Shown here in pieces: positions 23,501 through 35,900 of a stretch of 64,000 nt of DNA (positions are counted from its first letter, which is position 1; each line of letters starts with the position of its first letter). The stretch lies in assembly GCA_011033025.1 (NCBI GenBank), contig WFMF01000662.1, positions 1 to 64,000 on the forward strand. The letters are read 5' to 3'. Under the pieces are notes generated by a model that was not told where the DNA came from, did not search any database, and saw only the letters and a list, made by a program, of their open reading frames with translations. The position numbers and the translations under genes are program-made. The stretch comes from Beroe forskalii (Eukaryota; Ctenophora; Nuda; Beroida; Beroidae).

Positions 23501-26500
23501 TTCTCCATTAAGACTCCTTTAGTTTGTGCTTTTAATGCACAGATAACAAGATAACCAGATATTTCCATCAACTGTTCAAGGAGAGAGTTATCAAGTTTTG
23601 CATCATGACATAATGTCTACTGATATGATAAGACATCGAACAATCAGAGTTGATAGCCGATACTAGTATGACAGCAAAACAAACATAGCACCACTAACCG
23701 ATAGCCCAACTAAATGATAGCCCCACTAACCGATAGCACAACTAAATGATAGCACAACTAACCGATAGCACAATTAACCGATAGCACAACTAACCGATAG
23801 CAGAGTAGTGAGGGAAGGGCTGTCTGCAGTCTCTAGAGGCAGGAACTGCTCCACCAGAAACAGAAGCATTTGTTTAGCTTGCAGTAGAGCCCACATCTCA
23901 TTATCAGTGACAGAGTCAGGGGAGACTACGCGAGTAGAGACGGGGAGTTGGGGGCTGCTACCCTGGTACTTCCGACTCACTTCATCCATCTCCTGTGGAA
24001 AGAGGGGGTGTTACTTCCGACTCACTTCATCCATCTCCTGTAGGGGAGGGGTGTGTTAGAAACAAGATGGCTACAATGCTACATACAGATAATCGTACTC
24101 GCTTCATCCATCTCCTGTGGAGAAAGAGGGGAAGGGGTCAGAAACACGTCTTCTGCAAACTTCAGCCTGGTAATCTTGGGGAAACTTGCAATCCTTGTAA
24201 TTTTGAACCTTGCAATCCTTGTGAACCTTGCAATCATAAACCATGCAAAGTTTGCAAGGTTAAGGTTTGCAATCTTAAGGTTGACAGGGTTTTAAAACCT
24301 AAACCTTGCAAACAATAACCTTGTTTAACCTCTAAGTGTGCCAGAAACAACAAGCACATAGGTAGGAGTGGTTAAATTGGTGTTTTATTTGCTCCATCAA
24401 TTATACCAACGAAGAATTGCGGCCGATAATTAATTAAATTCATTCTCAAGGAACGAATTGTGTCGCACATTAAATTTCTCAGAAATAGGCTTGATCTTTA
24501 TAACGCGACCGAACAAGGTCTAATCATGGTGAATTGAGAAGTCTGCTGCTTCGTGCGACTCTTAACACATTAATTTGTACAGTGCTGCAATCTGCATACA
24601 TTGCAGATACATATACACCTACATAAACCTACATACAGATACATACAGATACATCATACACACTTCTCAGATACACTGTTTCTTGAGTTCTAAGTACACA
24701 CGAACTCCATGACCCCCGAGAGATACCATGCGAAAACACCCAACCACATACCCACTTCATAGATACCCGATTAGGCGCGGTTCCGACACCTGTACAAACA
24801 CACAAACACAGTAAAGGAAAAACATTAAAAGGGTGGAATTTTGTAGGTATGATGTTTTTCGGGGGTTATTTATTGATTTACAAAAAATTAAAAGTAAATT
24901 TGCCACTGTTGGGGGGGAAGTAAAGGAAATTTTGGGTTAAAGTTTTTGTGAAAGGGTTTTTTTTTTTATTTTCTTACAGTCCTTGGGGGGGAAAATTTGA
25001 AAAGTATTGGAGGGGTTTCTTTGATAAAATTTTTTAAAAATAATATTTGGTCTGTTACTTTGAAATATCAAAGTTCATAGAGTTTGCAAGTTACTTTTGA
25101 TAAGGAAGTTATTTTTAACGAGCATTGGTCTTTGAAAGTTAAACTTGGTCAATTTCGAAAAAGTTAAAACCAATGATTTTTTCGAAAACAATTATCTAGA
25201 AGGGCCTTTAAATCCCTTTAAACTAAATTAGGTTTTTTAAATTTTAAAGGCTGCCCTTTTGACTGGATGAAAAATTAGCAGAAAAGGGATTTTAATTTTA
25301 TGTCAATATTTTGTTCAATTAAAGCTGAATAATGCGGTAGATTGATTTGGGGGTAAATACGCGGCCCCCGCCTTATTATTAATGGCAACATTTAATAGGA
25401 CACAAATCAAGTTCATCTTGGGATAATGAATGAAATCAATTAATAATTAGGTTGCCCCCACGTGACACAATTGGGATAATTCCATTGTCATGGGGAACCA
25501 CGTGGTTTTATTGCCCCCCGGGGCTGGGTATTTAGTGCAGGGGGTACATTACCAATCGAGCAAAGTTGAAATTGACACAGAGAAATTAAATCGTCGGCCA
25601 TGTCAGTGGAAGAGAGGGGAGGGAGGGGAGGAGGAGTGGGAGGGAGGAATGAACAGAGGAGGAAATGAGAACGAGGAATAAAAATGAATGAAAGAATGAA
25701 TGAATGAATGAATAAATAAATTAATCAATCAATCAATCAATGAATTAATCAATGAATGAATCAATGAATGAATCAATGAATGAATCAATCAATCAATCAA
25801 TGAATGAATCAATGAATGAATGAATCAATGAATGAATCAATGAATGAATCAATGAATGAGTCAATGAATGAATCAATGAATGAATGAATGAATCAATGAA
25901 TGAATCATGAATCAATGAATGAGTAAAAGAGTGGGAAATGAGAAAAAGAGTGAGTAAGTAAGTATGAAATTCAACAAGTGAGTAAATAAGAGAATGAGTG
26001 AGTGACTAAGTGGGAAATAAGAGGGTTACGGATATTAACTTATTAATAAGAAGGGAGGCCATGACTTCTGTAATCGGTAATATCCCCATCCACAGATCAG
26101 CTGCACACCTGCGCTTAAATCCCCCCTTTGAAGATTGCCCTAGTAATTACAGAGAGATTAAACCCGACAATGACAGCTTGATTGTTTTGATACCCCAATT
26201 ATCGGGGTGGAGTGGGGTGTCAAGTATTGCTTTATGAATTTCATTGTAAATCATTATAACCGTGCACTGATCGTTATTATTACTGTAACAGAGAGGTGAG
26301 CAGGGGTTGGCACCAGATAAACTAATGGCTTTCTTGAGGGACAAAGCTTTGATATAACCAATAATTCTACCAAGCACCAGTTATCAGTTTAAAGACCAGA
26401 TTTACAGTTTGACCTGTTTAAAGACCATGTTAACAGTTATCAGTTTAATCACAGTCCCGTGGTCTGAAAGTTGCAATTTATGAAACTTGACATGAGAAGT

Positions 26501-27319
26501 AACTATGAGAAATGATTTAAATTGATGCTGAAGAATATGATTTCGATCTCATTATGTGAAACAAGGAAACTTGAAATGATTTTAAACGAATTGAGACGTT
26601 GAAACAATGAAATGATTGAGAAATGATTTAACTTGATTTTAATGGATGCTGAAGACTATGATTTCGATCTTATTATGTGGAAACAAGGGAAACTTGAAAT
26701 GACCGTAAACGAATGAGACGTTGAAAAAATCCGGGTATTTTGTCTAAGTGAACTTTGAAAAGACTTCAAAGAGTATGAATGAATATAATTATCGTGAAAT
26801 AACAAATAAAGTATTGTTTGATTTGAAATATTGATATTTATACAATATGATTCTGTAATATGACGGTTAGCGTCAGCTAGCCTATATTTAATTTTAAACC
26901 TGTGTAAAACCTGTAACAAACCACACACACACACACACACACATATCAACTTAAAGAATTAGTTTGATACAAAATAATGAAACGATCATGAAACCTTACT
27001 ACACATAAAAGCATATAGTGAGATGATAGGATCTCTAATAATGGAGGATTAGAATTGAAGTGAATGGGAAGTGACTTAGATATTGAGAATGAGAATTACA
27101 AATCATTTGATTATGAAACATATTATGAAAAAGAGAAAGTGAAATCATTGCGATGAAAGTGAAACTTGACATTTGAAATTTGAAACTGAATATTTTTTCA
27201 ATAAAGTTTGCTTTTAAATATTGATTTATATACACTATGATTCTGTAATATGGCGGCTAGCGTCAGTTAGCCAATATTTGAATTTTAAACCTGTGTAAAC
27301 CTGTGTAAACCTGTGTAAA

Positions 27320-27379
<60 letters not shown>

Positions 27380-30300
27380 CCCAAAGACACCCACCTGCTT
27401 GACAGTGGTAGTGAGGGTTGAGTCCTGAGTAACCATAAGACTGTCCTGAGTGACAATGTCTTTCCCGGAGTAACCCGAGGTAACCGTTGCTAGGTTACCA
27501 GAGGGAGCTTGGGAACTGGAAGTGGACAGGTTCTGAGTCTCGTAGCATAGCAGCGCAGTGGGTGTGGTCTCTAGCTTCACTTGCTGAGAGAGAGGGGTTA
27601 AAAGGGTGTGGTCTCTAGCTTCACTTGCTGAGAGAGAGAGAGGGGTTAAAAGGGTGTGGTCTCTAGCTTTACTTGCTGAGAGGGAGAGGGGGTTACTCAG
27701 GGCAAGAAGATAGGGGAGTGGTAAAAGGGGAACATCGATTATAGCCAGTTGGATTATGATTTAAAATAGTATCTGTATGCTTGTTCAGGCGTTCATTTAT
27801 TGTTTTCATTCTGATTACATTGTTACATTGTGATAACAATGTAACGATGTTACCCTCAAGCAAATGCAACTCACCGTTGGTATGGTGAAGGTGCTGTAAA
27901 GTCCCCCGAAGTTAGAGAAGTTATTGCTGGGAGAGTTCTTAGTGAAGTACCCGTGTCTTTCTGCCTTCTTCCGTTCCCAGTTACTCTGCTGCTCCGGGTG
28001 CAGTCTCTGAAAAGGAGGGATATGTTACAGGTCTGTTACTTTGATAAGTTACAAGGAGTTACTTAGATAATGATAATAAGTTACAGGTCTGTTACTTAGA
28101 TAATATCAATAAGTTACAGCTCAAGTTTCAGCGAGTAACTTAGATAAGTTACAGCTAGTTTCTTGGATAAGTAACAGTAAGTTATTTAATCGAGTAACAG
28201 CTGTTAACTTTGGATGCTACAGCTTGTTAATTTTCGAAACAGTTAAATCCATCTTTCAATGATTGCTGCTTAACAGAAAACAATTCCATCTAGACAGGGC
28301 CCCACTTAAATAACCCTAATATCTCTCGGCGACATTCGGGCTTCTCCGTACACATTTCTAAAGGCTGAACCTATGACAGATGGATGTACCAATAAATTAG
28401 AAACAGACAAAGGGATCTTACATTGTATGTCAATATATTTGCTTCAATTAAAGCTGAATAATGCGTAGTGGTAGATTGGATGGTAAATACACGCGGGCCC
28501 CCGCCTTATTATTAATGGCAACATTTGCAAGACAATTTAACAGGACACATAAATCAAGCCCATCTTGGGATAATGAATGAAATCAATTAATAATTAGGTT
28601 ACCCCACGTGACAAAATTGGGATAATTCTATTGGTTGCCCCGGCAACCACGTGGTTTCTCATTACCCCCCGGGGCTGGGTATTTAGCAGGGGGTACATTA
28701 CCAATCGAGCAGTAATTTTGAAATTGACATGAGAGAAATTTAAATCGTCGTGGCCACGTCAGTGGAGAGTAAGGGAGGCAAGGAAGGAGGGAGGCAAGGA
28801 AGGAGGGAGGGAGTGACTCGTGAGTGGGGGAGTGACTACAGAATGAATTAATGAATGGATGATTGAATGAAAGAATAAATGGATGAATGAGTGGATGAAT
28901 TATTGAATGAATGAGTAAATGAATGAATGAATGAATGAATGAATGAATGAATGAATGAATGAATGAATGAATGAATGAATGAATGAATGAATGAATGAAT
29001 GAATGAATGAATGAATGAATGAATAAATTTGTGAATGAATGAGTGAATGAATGAGTGAATGCATGAGTGAATGAACGAGTGAATGAACGAGTGAATGAAT
29101 GGGTGAATTAATGAATGAATGAATGAATGAATGAATGAATGGAGGGGTGGTTGGAAAGATGGATGGATGGATGAGTGAGTGAGTGAGTGAATCTATGGGT
29201 AAATGAGTGATTAAATGAGTGAATGAGTGAATGAGTTAGTGAGTGAGTGAGTAAGTATAAAATTGAACAAGTGAGTAAATAAGAGACTGAGTCAGTGAGT
29301 CACTAAGTGGGAAATAAGCGAGTACCGAGTAAGTTGGTAAATGAGAGGGTTACGAATATTAACTTAATGATAAGAAGGGAGGCCATGACTTCTGTAATCG
29401 GTAATATCCCCATCCTCAGATCAGCTGCACCTGCGCTCAAATCCCCCCTTTGAAGATTGCCCCAGTAATTACAGAGAGATTAAACCCGACAATGACAGCT
29501 TGATTGTTTTGATACCCCAATTATCGGGGGTGGAGTGGGGTGTCAAGTATTGCTTTATGAATTCCATTGTAAATCATTATAACGGTGCACTGATCGTTAT
29601 TGTTACTGTAACAGAGAGGTGTGCAGGGGTTGGCACCAGATAAACTAATGGCTTTCTTGAGAGACAGAGCTTTGATATAACCAATAATTCTATGAAGCAC
29701 CAGTTTAAAAACCAGATTTACAGTTTAACCTGTTTGAAGACCATGTTAACATAACAGTTTAATCACAGTCCCGTGGTCTGAAAGTTGCACATTTCAAAGC
29801 ACACTGTCTAAGACAGTGAGTAACTACTAACTACGCGTGTATCGCAGATCACTAGACAAATTATCGTAACATCTGCTATCAGGAACTCTGAACTCCGAGG
29901 ATCTCCGAGATCCTGAGAGTACTTACACACTCTGTTTTATTTCGTGAGGCTCAAGGGAATACTTGAAAACATGTGAAAAATTCCTAATCATTACTCTCAA
30001 ATTATTAACATTGTCGACGCTTGGTTTGAGACTTGGGAGGGTGTTTATCAAATACTGCAGCTTTGCTCAGTTCTAAGATTGAAAACCTGAGCATTCGATA
30101 ATCAGAGATATAAGAGATACCTATTACCTACATTATACGAAATAATGCCAAAATAAGGTGTACATTTTAAATGAAAGCTTCATGAAAGCACAGCAGAGAA
30201 CCGAGTTCACTTTATGCCACGGCCATACCACTGAAAACCTCAGCCATGTGGACTGTGGAGCCATGGTGAATCTTAGTTGGAAACTTTTCAACAGTACCCA

Positions 30301-32165
30301 TTACAATTTGAAACGGAGTAGAATTCTGAAATTATTTTCCGAAACTATAACCAACAATAATCAGCTATCAGTATCAGTTATCAACAAATCAGTATCAGTA
30401 TCAGTTCCACTCACCTTGACATGTGTAACGAAGTTTGAAGTCACGTTTCTGGAGCCCCGTATGGTTTGTGAGCAAGTCCCACACTTCCCAATCACCACCT
30501 CGTGTCCATTGGGCTCCACCACCATCTTCACGTCGGAGTAAAAGTCGAATATGGCTGCCTTGGGCGTGTAGTGAACCACCTGAGATATAACATGTTGCTA
30601 GGGTAGCTATGGTAGGGTTGCTAGAGTTGCTAGCGCAGGGTTGCTATGGTACGGTTGCTAGGGTAGTGTTGCAAGAGTTGCAAGCGCAGGGTTGCTAGGG
30701 CCTAGGGCAGTGTGGGGTTGCTATGGCAGTGTTGATATGGTAGTGTGGCTAGTGTGGTTGCTAGGGTTGCTATGGAAGGATTGCTATGGTAGTGTTGCTA
30801 GAGTAGTGTTGCTAGGGAAGGGTTGCTATGACAGTGTTGCTATGGTAGTTTTGCTATGTAAGTGTTGCTAGGAAAGGGTTCCTATGGTAGTGTTGCTAGG
30901 GAAGTGTTGCTAGGGAAGTGTTGCTAGAGTGTGAATTATTTGCACTGAGATGACAGTAATTACCGGGGTCGGGGTGTGCTATGTTAAGATGCGCAGCTTT
31001 TGGGTTGAGCTGCGCTTTCCTACACGTTGTCGAGTTTAATATGATGGTGCAATAAGTCGGGTCACTAGTTTACGAAAATCCCCAGATCGAGAGACAGAGC
31101 GACGCCACATCAAGCCACAACAACTCCTTGTCAGTCTTATAGTTAGTCATTAATACACGCCAAATAATATTAATATTCCCAAAACTGGAGCTGAGGATTT
31201 AGAATTCATAATATATTTTTCATGAATGGTGGAAAAGCTCTTTAAACTTTTGACCTTAATATAGTCGGATTCAGTGAGTGTATTCCCATGATTTATGTCA
31301 TAAGAGTACTGAAGAGTAACCTGAGCCCAACAGGGCCCTATGAGGCACTGACTGCAGATCCTTATCGTCTCAAGTGCTACCCAGAAAAACACATATTCCC
31401 TTTCCAAGAATTGCAAAGGATTCGCCAAGCAGAGAAACGACAGAAAATAATGTGATAAGTTCGGATTATGGGAAATTTATGTGATATATTCGAGTTCAGG
31501 AAATTTTGAAGCCGTCGTGAAACATACATGGAACTCTAGTAGGATATTTTAGGAATCCAGTCGGGCCTGTTGACAGATAATTCAGAATAGTTTAGCGCAT
31601 GACTGAGCAAGACGGTTGTGAGAGTTGGACTGATTACTGTTTAAAAGCACTCCCATTTTGCTAGAGGAATGAGGACACTTGAGACTAATGGCGACTACAG
31701 TACAGGTTATTCGAAAGCTCCTCTTTTTGAAAATTTGTCGTAAAAAAGTTTTCAACCTGTCCCCAAACTGATTCGAGTATGCTATTATCAGAAGAAATAT
31801 CAGTATTCACTTACCCTTGAAGCTGGATTGACAGTGTCAGGCAAGGACGGAGAGCTGGTTTTGTTTGGTGTCCCATGAGACCGTATAGTGGAGGAGAGTG
31901 AGGTAACACTGCTAGCACTGGAAGTCAGAGAGAGGGGTGTTGAGAAGGATGAGAGAGGTGTGGTAGGAAGGGGTGTGGTAGGTAGTGGCGTGGTAGGAAG
32001 AGGTGTGGTAGAGAAGGAGAGGGAGGAGGTGAGGGAGGAGAGAGGGGAGGAGGAGGGAAGAGACAGAGAGGAGGCAGGGAGGGATAGGGATGCAGCCAAG
32101 GTGTGAGCTAAGGAGTGGGGACTGCTGGCACTCAGAACCTCTTTCTTCAAGTTCAGTACGTCCAT
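20536..32165 (-). CDS. BED zinc finger plus hAT transposase-fold protein, 12 coding exons, probably domesticated
   Basis: Coding exons on the minus strand: 32165-31815, 30579-30415, 28006-27875, 27583-27395, 23992-23795, 23259-23173, 22923-22726, 22356-22242, 21963-21820, 21647-21362, 21151-21050 and 20911-20536. All introns are GT-AG and the phases agree, giving 2343 nt (780 residues plus stop). Residues 1-117 are Ser/Thr/Pro-rich with TTPLP repeats. A BED finger follows (C150, C153, H170, H175). Then come hAT blocks: VSVHYLDTNWKL (about 397-408), GTDMTNN (about 446), FLDPRFK (about 618-624, split by an intron) and NPLEFW (713-718). In hAT transposases the first catalytic Asp lies in a TTD motif, which reads TTQ386 here, and the C-terminal SERxFS glutamate motif is absent, so it is probably inactive as a transposase. 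The likely role is nuclear DNA binding. An acceptor just before 32175 implies an upstream non-coding or coding exon. Confidence 0.85.
21980..22048 (-). repeat. Duplicated acceptor edge upstream of BED-hAT exon 9
   Basis: Exon 9 begins CCCCAG/GTATTGAGG. Within the preceding 90 bp of intron, the minus strand holds two further versions of this edge, CCCCAGGTATCGAGC and a CCCAGGTTTCGAGC form, interleaved with ACCTCAATAC. They look like imperfect duplicates of the acceptor and first codons. Confidence 0.45.
22585..22768 (-). repeat. 46-bp repeat, four copies of the BED-hAT exon 7 donor edge
   Basis: The unit, on the minus strand, contains the last codons of exon 7 and its donor (CTTACAGACCAAG/GTAAGC). 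The donor motif recurs at spacings of exactly 46 bp (TTACC on the plus strand at 22584, 22630, 22676 and 22722). The copy at 22726 is taken as the exon edge because its upstream sequence continues as coding. Using the next donor would shift the frame by 1; using the third one downstream would add 138 nt. Confidence 0.85.
23134..23190 (-). repeat. Duplicated donor edge of BED-hAT exon 6
   Basis: The minus-strand sequence ACCTGCACTTTACAGGTATT, which spans the exon 6 end and donor, occurs twice, 35 bp apart. The upstream copy (exon end at 23173) keeps the reading frame into exon 7. Confidence 0.75.
23690..23800 (-). repeat. 16-bp repeat of the BED-hAT exon 5 donor edge, about 7-8 copies
   Basis: Exon 5 ends CTGCTATCG/GTTAGTTGTG on the minus strand. 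Immediately downstream CTATCGGTTAGTTGTG-like units are repeated in tandem, some with ATTTAG in place of GGTTAG. Most copies contain a potential GTTAG donor. Confidence 0.85.
23980..24125 (-). repeat. Triplicated acceptor edge of BED-hAT exon 5
   Basis: CAGGAGATGGATGAA, the acceptor plus first codons of exon 5, is present three times on the minus strand, 45 and 77 bp apart. The two nearer copies also contain the strong donor-like GAA/GTGAGT 12 bp inside, so the middle unit could act as a 12-nt microexon encoding EMDE. Reading straight through from the middle acceptor meets a TAA after eight codons. Confidence 0.8.
25300..26475. repeat. Copy A of a 1.2-kb duplicated block (BED-hAT intron 4)
   Basis: From TTCAATTAAAGCTGAATAAT to CCCGTGGTCTGAAAGTTGCA this block is repeated in the same orientation at 28427-29789. 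The duplicated sequence consists of a CACGTG-bearing left part, a variable GAAT/CAAT microsatellite (about 25680-25925), and a highly similar right part (26015-26475) that includes the TTGTTTTGATACCCCAATTA motif. The unique parts are much better conserved than the microsatellite. Confidence 0.85.
26460..27395. repeat. Local imperfect duplications and CA repeats in BED-hAT intron 4
   Basis: A GATGCTGAAGAATATGATTTCGATCT-type stretch occurs near 26525 and again near 26645. A block containing GATTCTGTAATATG, GCGTCAG and ending in a CA run occurs near 26830-26942 and again near 27210-27380. CA dinucleotide tracts end both copies. No coding sequence is seen. Confidence 0.65.
27571..27690 (-). repeat. 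Triplicated acceptor edge of BED-hAT exon 4
   Basis: The minus-strand edge CTCAGCAAGTGAAGCTAGAG (acceptor plus QVKLE codons) is repeated at spacings of 44 and 48 bp, each copy preceded by a purine and pyrimidine tract of similar sequence. The innermost copy (exon start 27583) continues as open reading frame. Confidence 0.8.
28427..29789. repeat. Copy B of the duplicated block (BED-hAT intron 2), with a long GAAT tract
   Basis: This block matches 25300-26475 in order and orientation but has a longer GAAT/GAGT microsatellite (about 28845-29260). The right part from GGGTTACGAATATTAACTTA to TCTGAAAGTTGCA is nearly identical to copy A. Both copies lie in introns of the same gene. Confidence 0.85.
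30590..30935. repeat. Minisatellite of GTTGCTAGGGTAGT-type units
   Basis: Roughly 14-15 bp units (GTTGCTATGGTAGT and variants) fill this stretch directly upstream of the acceptor of BED-hAT exon 2. Unlike the other junction repeats, the unit does not clearly copy exon sequence, although it includes potential acceptors in the minus orientation. Confidence 0.75.
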
Positions 32166-32999
32166 GTAGTGGTATCTAGAGAAAAAGTGGCTGGGTTAGT
32201 GTGACGAGGACTTGAAAATATGGGTTTTCCGTTTTTCTTTTTAATTTTTTCGAATAATTTCTAAATTTTGTACCATGAAATTGAAAATATTCTTCGAAAG
32301 ACATTTATAAGTATCCAGGAACAAAAAGTTTATAATTTTGGACTAATATTAAATCGTGACTTAAACCTCAATAAAATAACGAAGCACTGAAATGTTACTT
32401 GACAAGTTATCAGGGCACAAAACCGTCGAACAAAAATAACAACGCTTAACAAAGTAAAATTGTTTTGGGGCTCAGGTATGACAGGAATTTTATTGGGACA
32501 ATATCGCATAATTGCCTTTATTCCAATCGTTTATTGCGGAATTATCTCTGGCCTGGGAGGAAGCAAGCACCAAATACTACTGGAATATATCCTGACACGT
32601 TACAAAGTACAGTTGATTACGGTCGGAGACAATTATTACCGCATTCAAAAAGGACTATTGGCCTCTCTCTCTCAGTACTCCAACACAAGAAGGGGAGGCA
32701 AATATATGGCATTATTACAGCTTAATGATACTTTATTATAATAAACGGTATGGACCTCAAGTTCAGCACCCAGTCACCAGTGAGCACAATTACTGACCTG
32801 ACAATGCGCTAGTTCTTATTAGGAGTAATAATTGGTGGGATAAGACGAGCGAGGGGGGAGTCCTACCGCTTACTACTGGAAATTCCGGAGGATAAATATA
32901 TGAGAAATATAACATTCTCTCCTTCTCTCCCCCCTTTCTGAAGGGCAGAGAACGATAGTAATAACGTTAAGTGCTGTAGAGAAAGCAGTAATTACACTC

Positions 33000-35900
33000 G
33001 CAGGGGAATTCTACTTGGAAGTCGAGTAACTATTAATGAAATGTTTGAAAACTAACAAGCTGGCAATTAAAGTAATTTGATACATAATTCAACGACTCGA
33101 TATATAAAACAGCAATAAAACTTAGGAGTGAACGGACAAGTGAGGGTTGTTTAAAGGGCTGATAATACTCCACAGCCCACACACATACAGCCATATTGCA
33201 GTGAGAGAGTGTGGAGACTACAGGGGCAGAAGACAGACAGTCAGTAATTCGGTGGTATTTACCGCGCGTCGCCCAACAATTGGGGCAAGAGTCTGGTCCC
33301 CCCGGGAATTGCATGTCACCCCAATTAATTGGGAGTGTTTCCCACACTCCCCGAGCAGTCTCATCCTCCACAACAATGCCAGCAATCCTCCTACCAATTC
33401 ATCAACTCCCAATTTTGAAGTTATCCACTCACAAAGCGACATCCATCTGACAAGGACCAATCAGCACAGGACAATCCAACTTAATAATGAACCAAGCTTT
33501 TGAAGATTAATCAAAGTTGAACTACATGGATGTTATGCAACCCATATTATGGTCGAAAGTGAGGGAGAGAGCGAGCCGCAGATATTATACCCCGGCCATG
33601 TAACTACTTGACTCTTTCACAGATACCAGTCTAACTACTTAACTCGTATCCCGGGCTCGGTATATTGAGAGAGATGCCTCAATATCAGACCAGTATGTAA
33701 GGCAAATTCTGAAAACTGAAACAAATTCATGACGCAATTGAGGATGTTAGGCAACATATCCATCCGATTAAGAGCAGTGAAACATATTTACAAGCAGTAC
33801 CAGAGTAGAAAGATACGCACAGTATTGCTCTTTGATAGTTGTAATGAGTCTAGATAACCCACTCTGAGGGAAACTGGAAACAGGACCACGCCCTGTCCTT
33901 ATAACAAGACACCCCAAGTGATCTTGTGTGCATGATTATTGAGTCAATGGAGCAGTCTATTTTATATCAGCTAACTACAGAGCACTTTGACGAATGTGTC
34001 AAAGGGGTAGTTGGTAGTGGAACATATCAAACACAAGTATTTATTATCTGGGGTGGAAATGGGGTGGAAGGGTTCTCCCTTTGACCACTTTATCATTCGC
34101 TACAACCAAATTAGATATAAATATATAATGCAGCTCACGAATTGACCATGTTAAATACAGATTGAACAAGTAAACCCATTAAACATGCTTTCAATTTTAA
34201 TGCACAGTTCAGAGGTTCACAATTCAGAAGAAATGATCTCTGTTTTGAGAACCAGTAAGCCGTACCGTGCAGCCTTCGTCATTTTCTTTTTTGTTACCGA
34301 TTTCAAATACTCAAATAAATAGTTGGAACACCTTATTTAATGGACCAGCTTTTATTGAATGATTCTCACAAGATTACCATTATCTTACGTTTATAATGTT
34401 AGTGGACACAATGCTCAATCTTTCAAAATTCATAGCCATACACCCATGGCGTGATTTTATAAAATACTTTAGCAATCTGGTGAATTAAAATGAAAAATCT
34501 AACAGAACAAATTAATTTATATCTCGATCAATTGAGAAATCATAAAGTTCTAACGACTGTCAGGTGCGATTTCTGAAGAAAATGTTCTCCTGACGCAAAC
34601 GCTATCAACAATTATTCTCAGTTTGAACCAGCCATGCACAGAATTTTCATTTACCTCCGTTTAAGAGCCACGCACGTCGTTCACGATAGCGCACTCACTT
34701 AGTTCGCGCAGCGAGTCAGAGAATGGAAACGTGAAACAAAGTTACAGCCACACTACATGAACTTGACACAGACAGTAACTCTTCTGACAACAACCTGAAA
34801 ACATCCTGACAACACTGTGGCAGACATTAGGCTAGAACCCTAACACAGTCTTGACAACACCTTGACAACACTCGGTTACATCCCAAACACAGTTTTGACA
34901 ACATCTTGACAACACTGTGTCAGACATCAGAAATCACAAACGTATAATATAAAACGCACACGCCACACAGCTCTCCCTCCTATTAGAGACCAATAGCAAA
35001 GGTGTCTAAATAGTAATCGAAATAATATAGACAAGACATATAATATTTATAAGGCTTGTCAGTATGTCCACGTTGCGATGCGCGCACTTAGCCACACCAT
35101 AAACCATCCCTCTCAGCGGTTTATTGCACCTCCTTTAACGCTAGCTGGGGGAGATGTAATTAACTCGAATTATGAAGGATTTATCTCACAAGGGGAGCTT
35201 ATCAAAGAAACAGGTCCCCTCTTGAAACGTGATGTGTCAAACTTATCCTGAAGTGGAAACGACCAGTCTAGCAGATAAATCAGAGCTCTTAATAGTCTAG
35301 ATAACCCAGAACTGTTATCGTATGTTCCTAATCAAAATCATTGAAATATCAATCTTATTGCTGAGGAAGGGAGTTCATTATTCATATAAGAAAATGTAGC
35401 GCGTTATGAATTAAATGTTAATTTCACAAATACGACGACGGCAAATAGATTAAAGAGATGTAGATTTAAGTTTGAACGGTAAGCACATAACCTGCCGTGT
35501 TCAGATCATCATGGAATCTTGAAAAATGGATTAATTTACGTAAAAAGGGCTGTGCAGAATAACGCGAGTAGTTAAATCCAACTAATAACTACAGCATAGA
35601 AATCAGGATGTATAAAATTGGAGGCGCTCCACCAATGGGCAGGCGTGGTGGTAGCACCAGGTCTCAGGAGCCAATGGGAAGCCAGCGATCAGCCCCTAAA
35701 GCACGGGAGTGCTGCTAAAACACCACTGACAAATGGATTTAAGTTTTTATCATGGCTCGATAAACAGCTACATATTAATGACTACCGAGTCCACTTAAGC
35801 TGATTTGACATGTTAAGCTGTGAACGGACCAATCAGAAGTCAGCTCGCCGAGTGAGAACCAATCATAGCGTCGCGTAGAGGTCACGTGGAGCGTTTAAAG

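Noticed and set aside
26900-27400. CRISPR-like or other structured array interpretation of regular repeats
   Set aside because: This is eukaryotic DNA; the repeats are CA microsatellites and local duplications without unique equal-length spacers.
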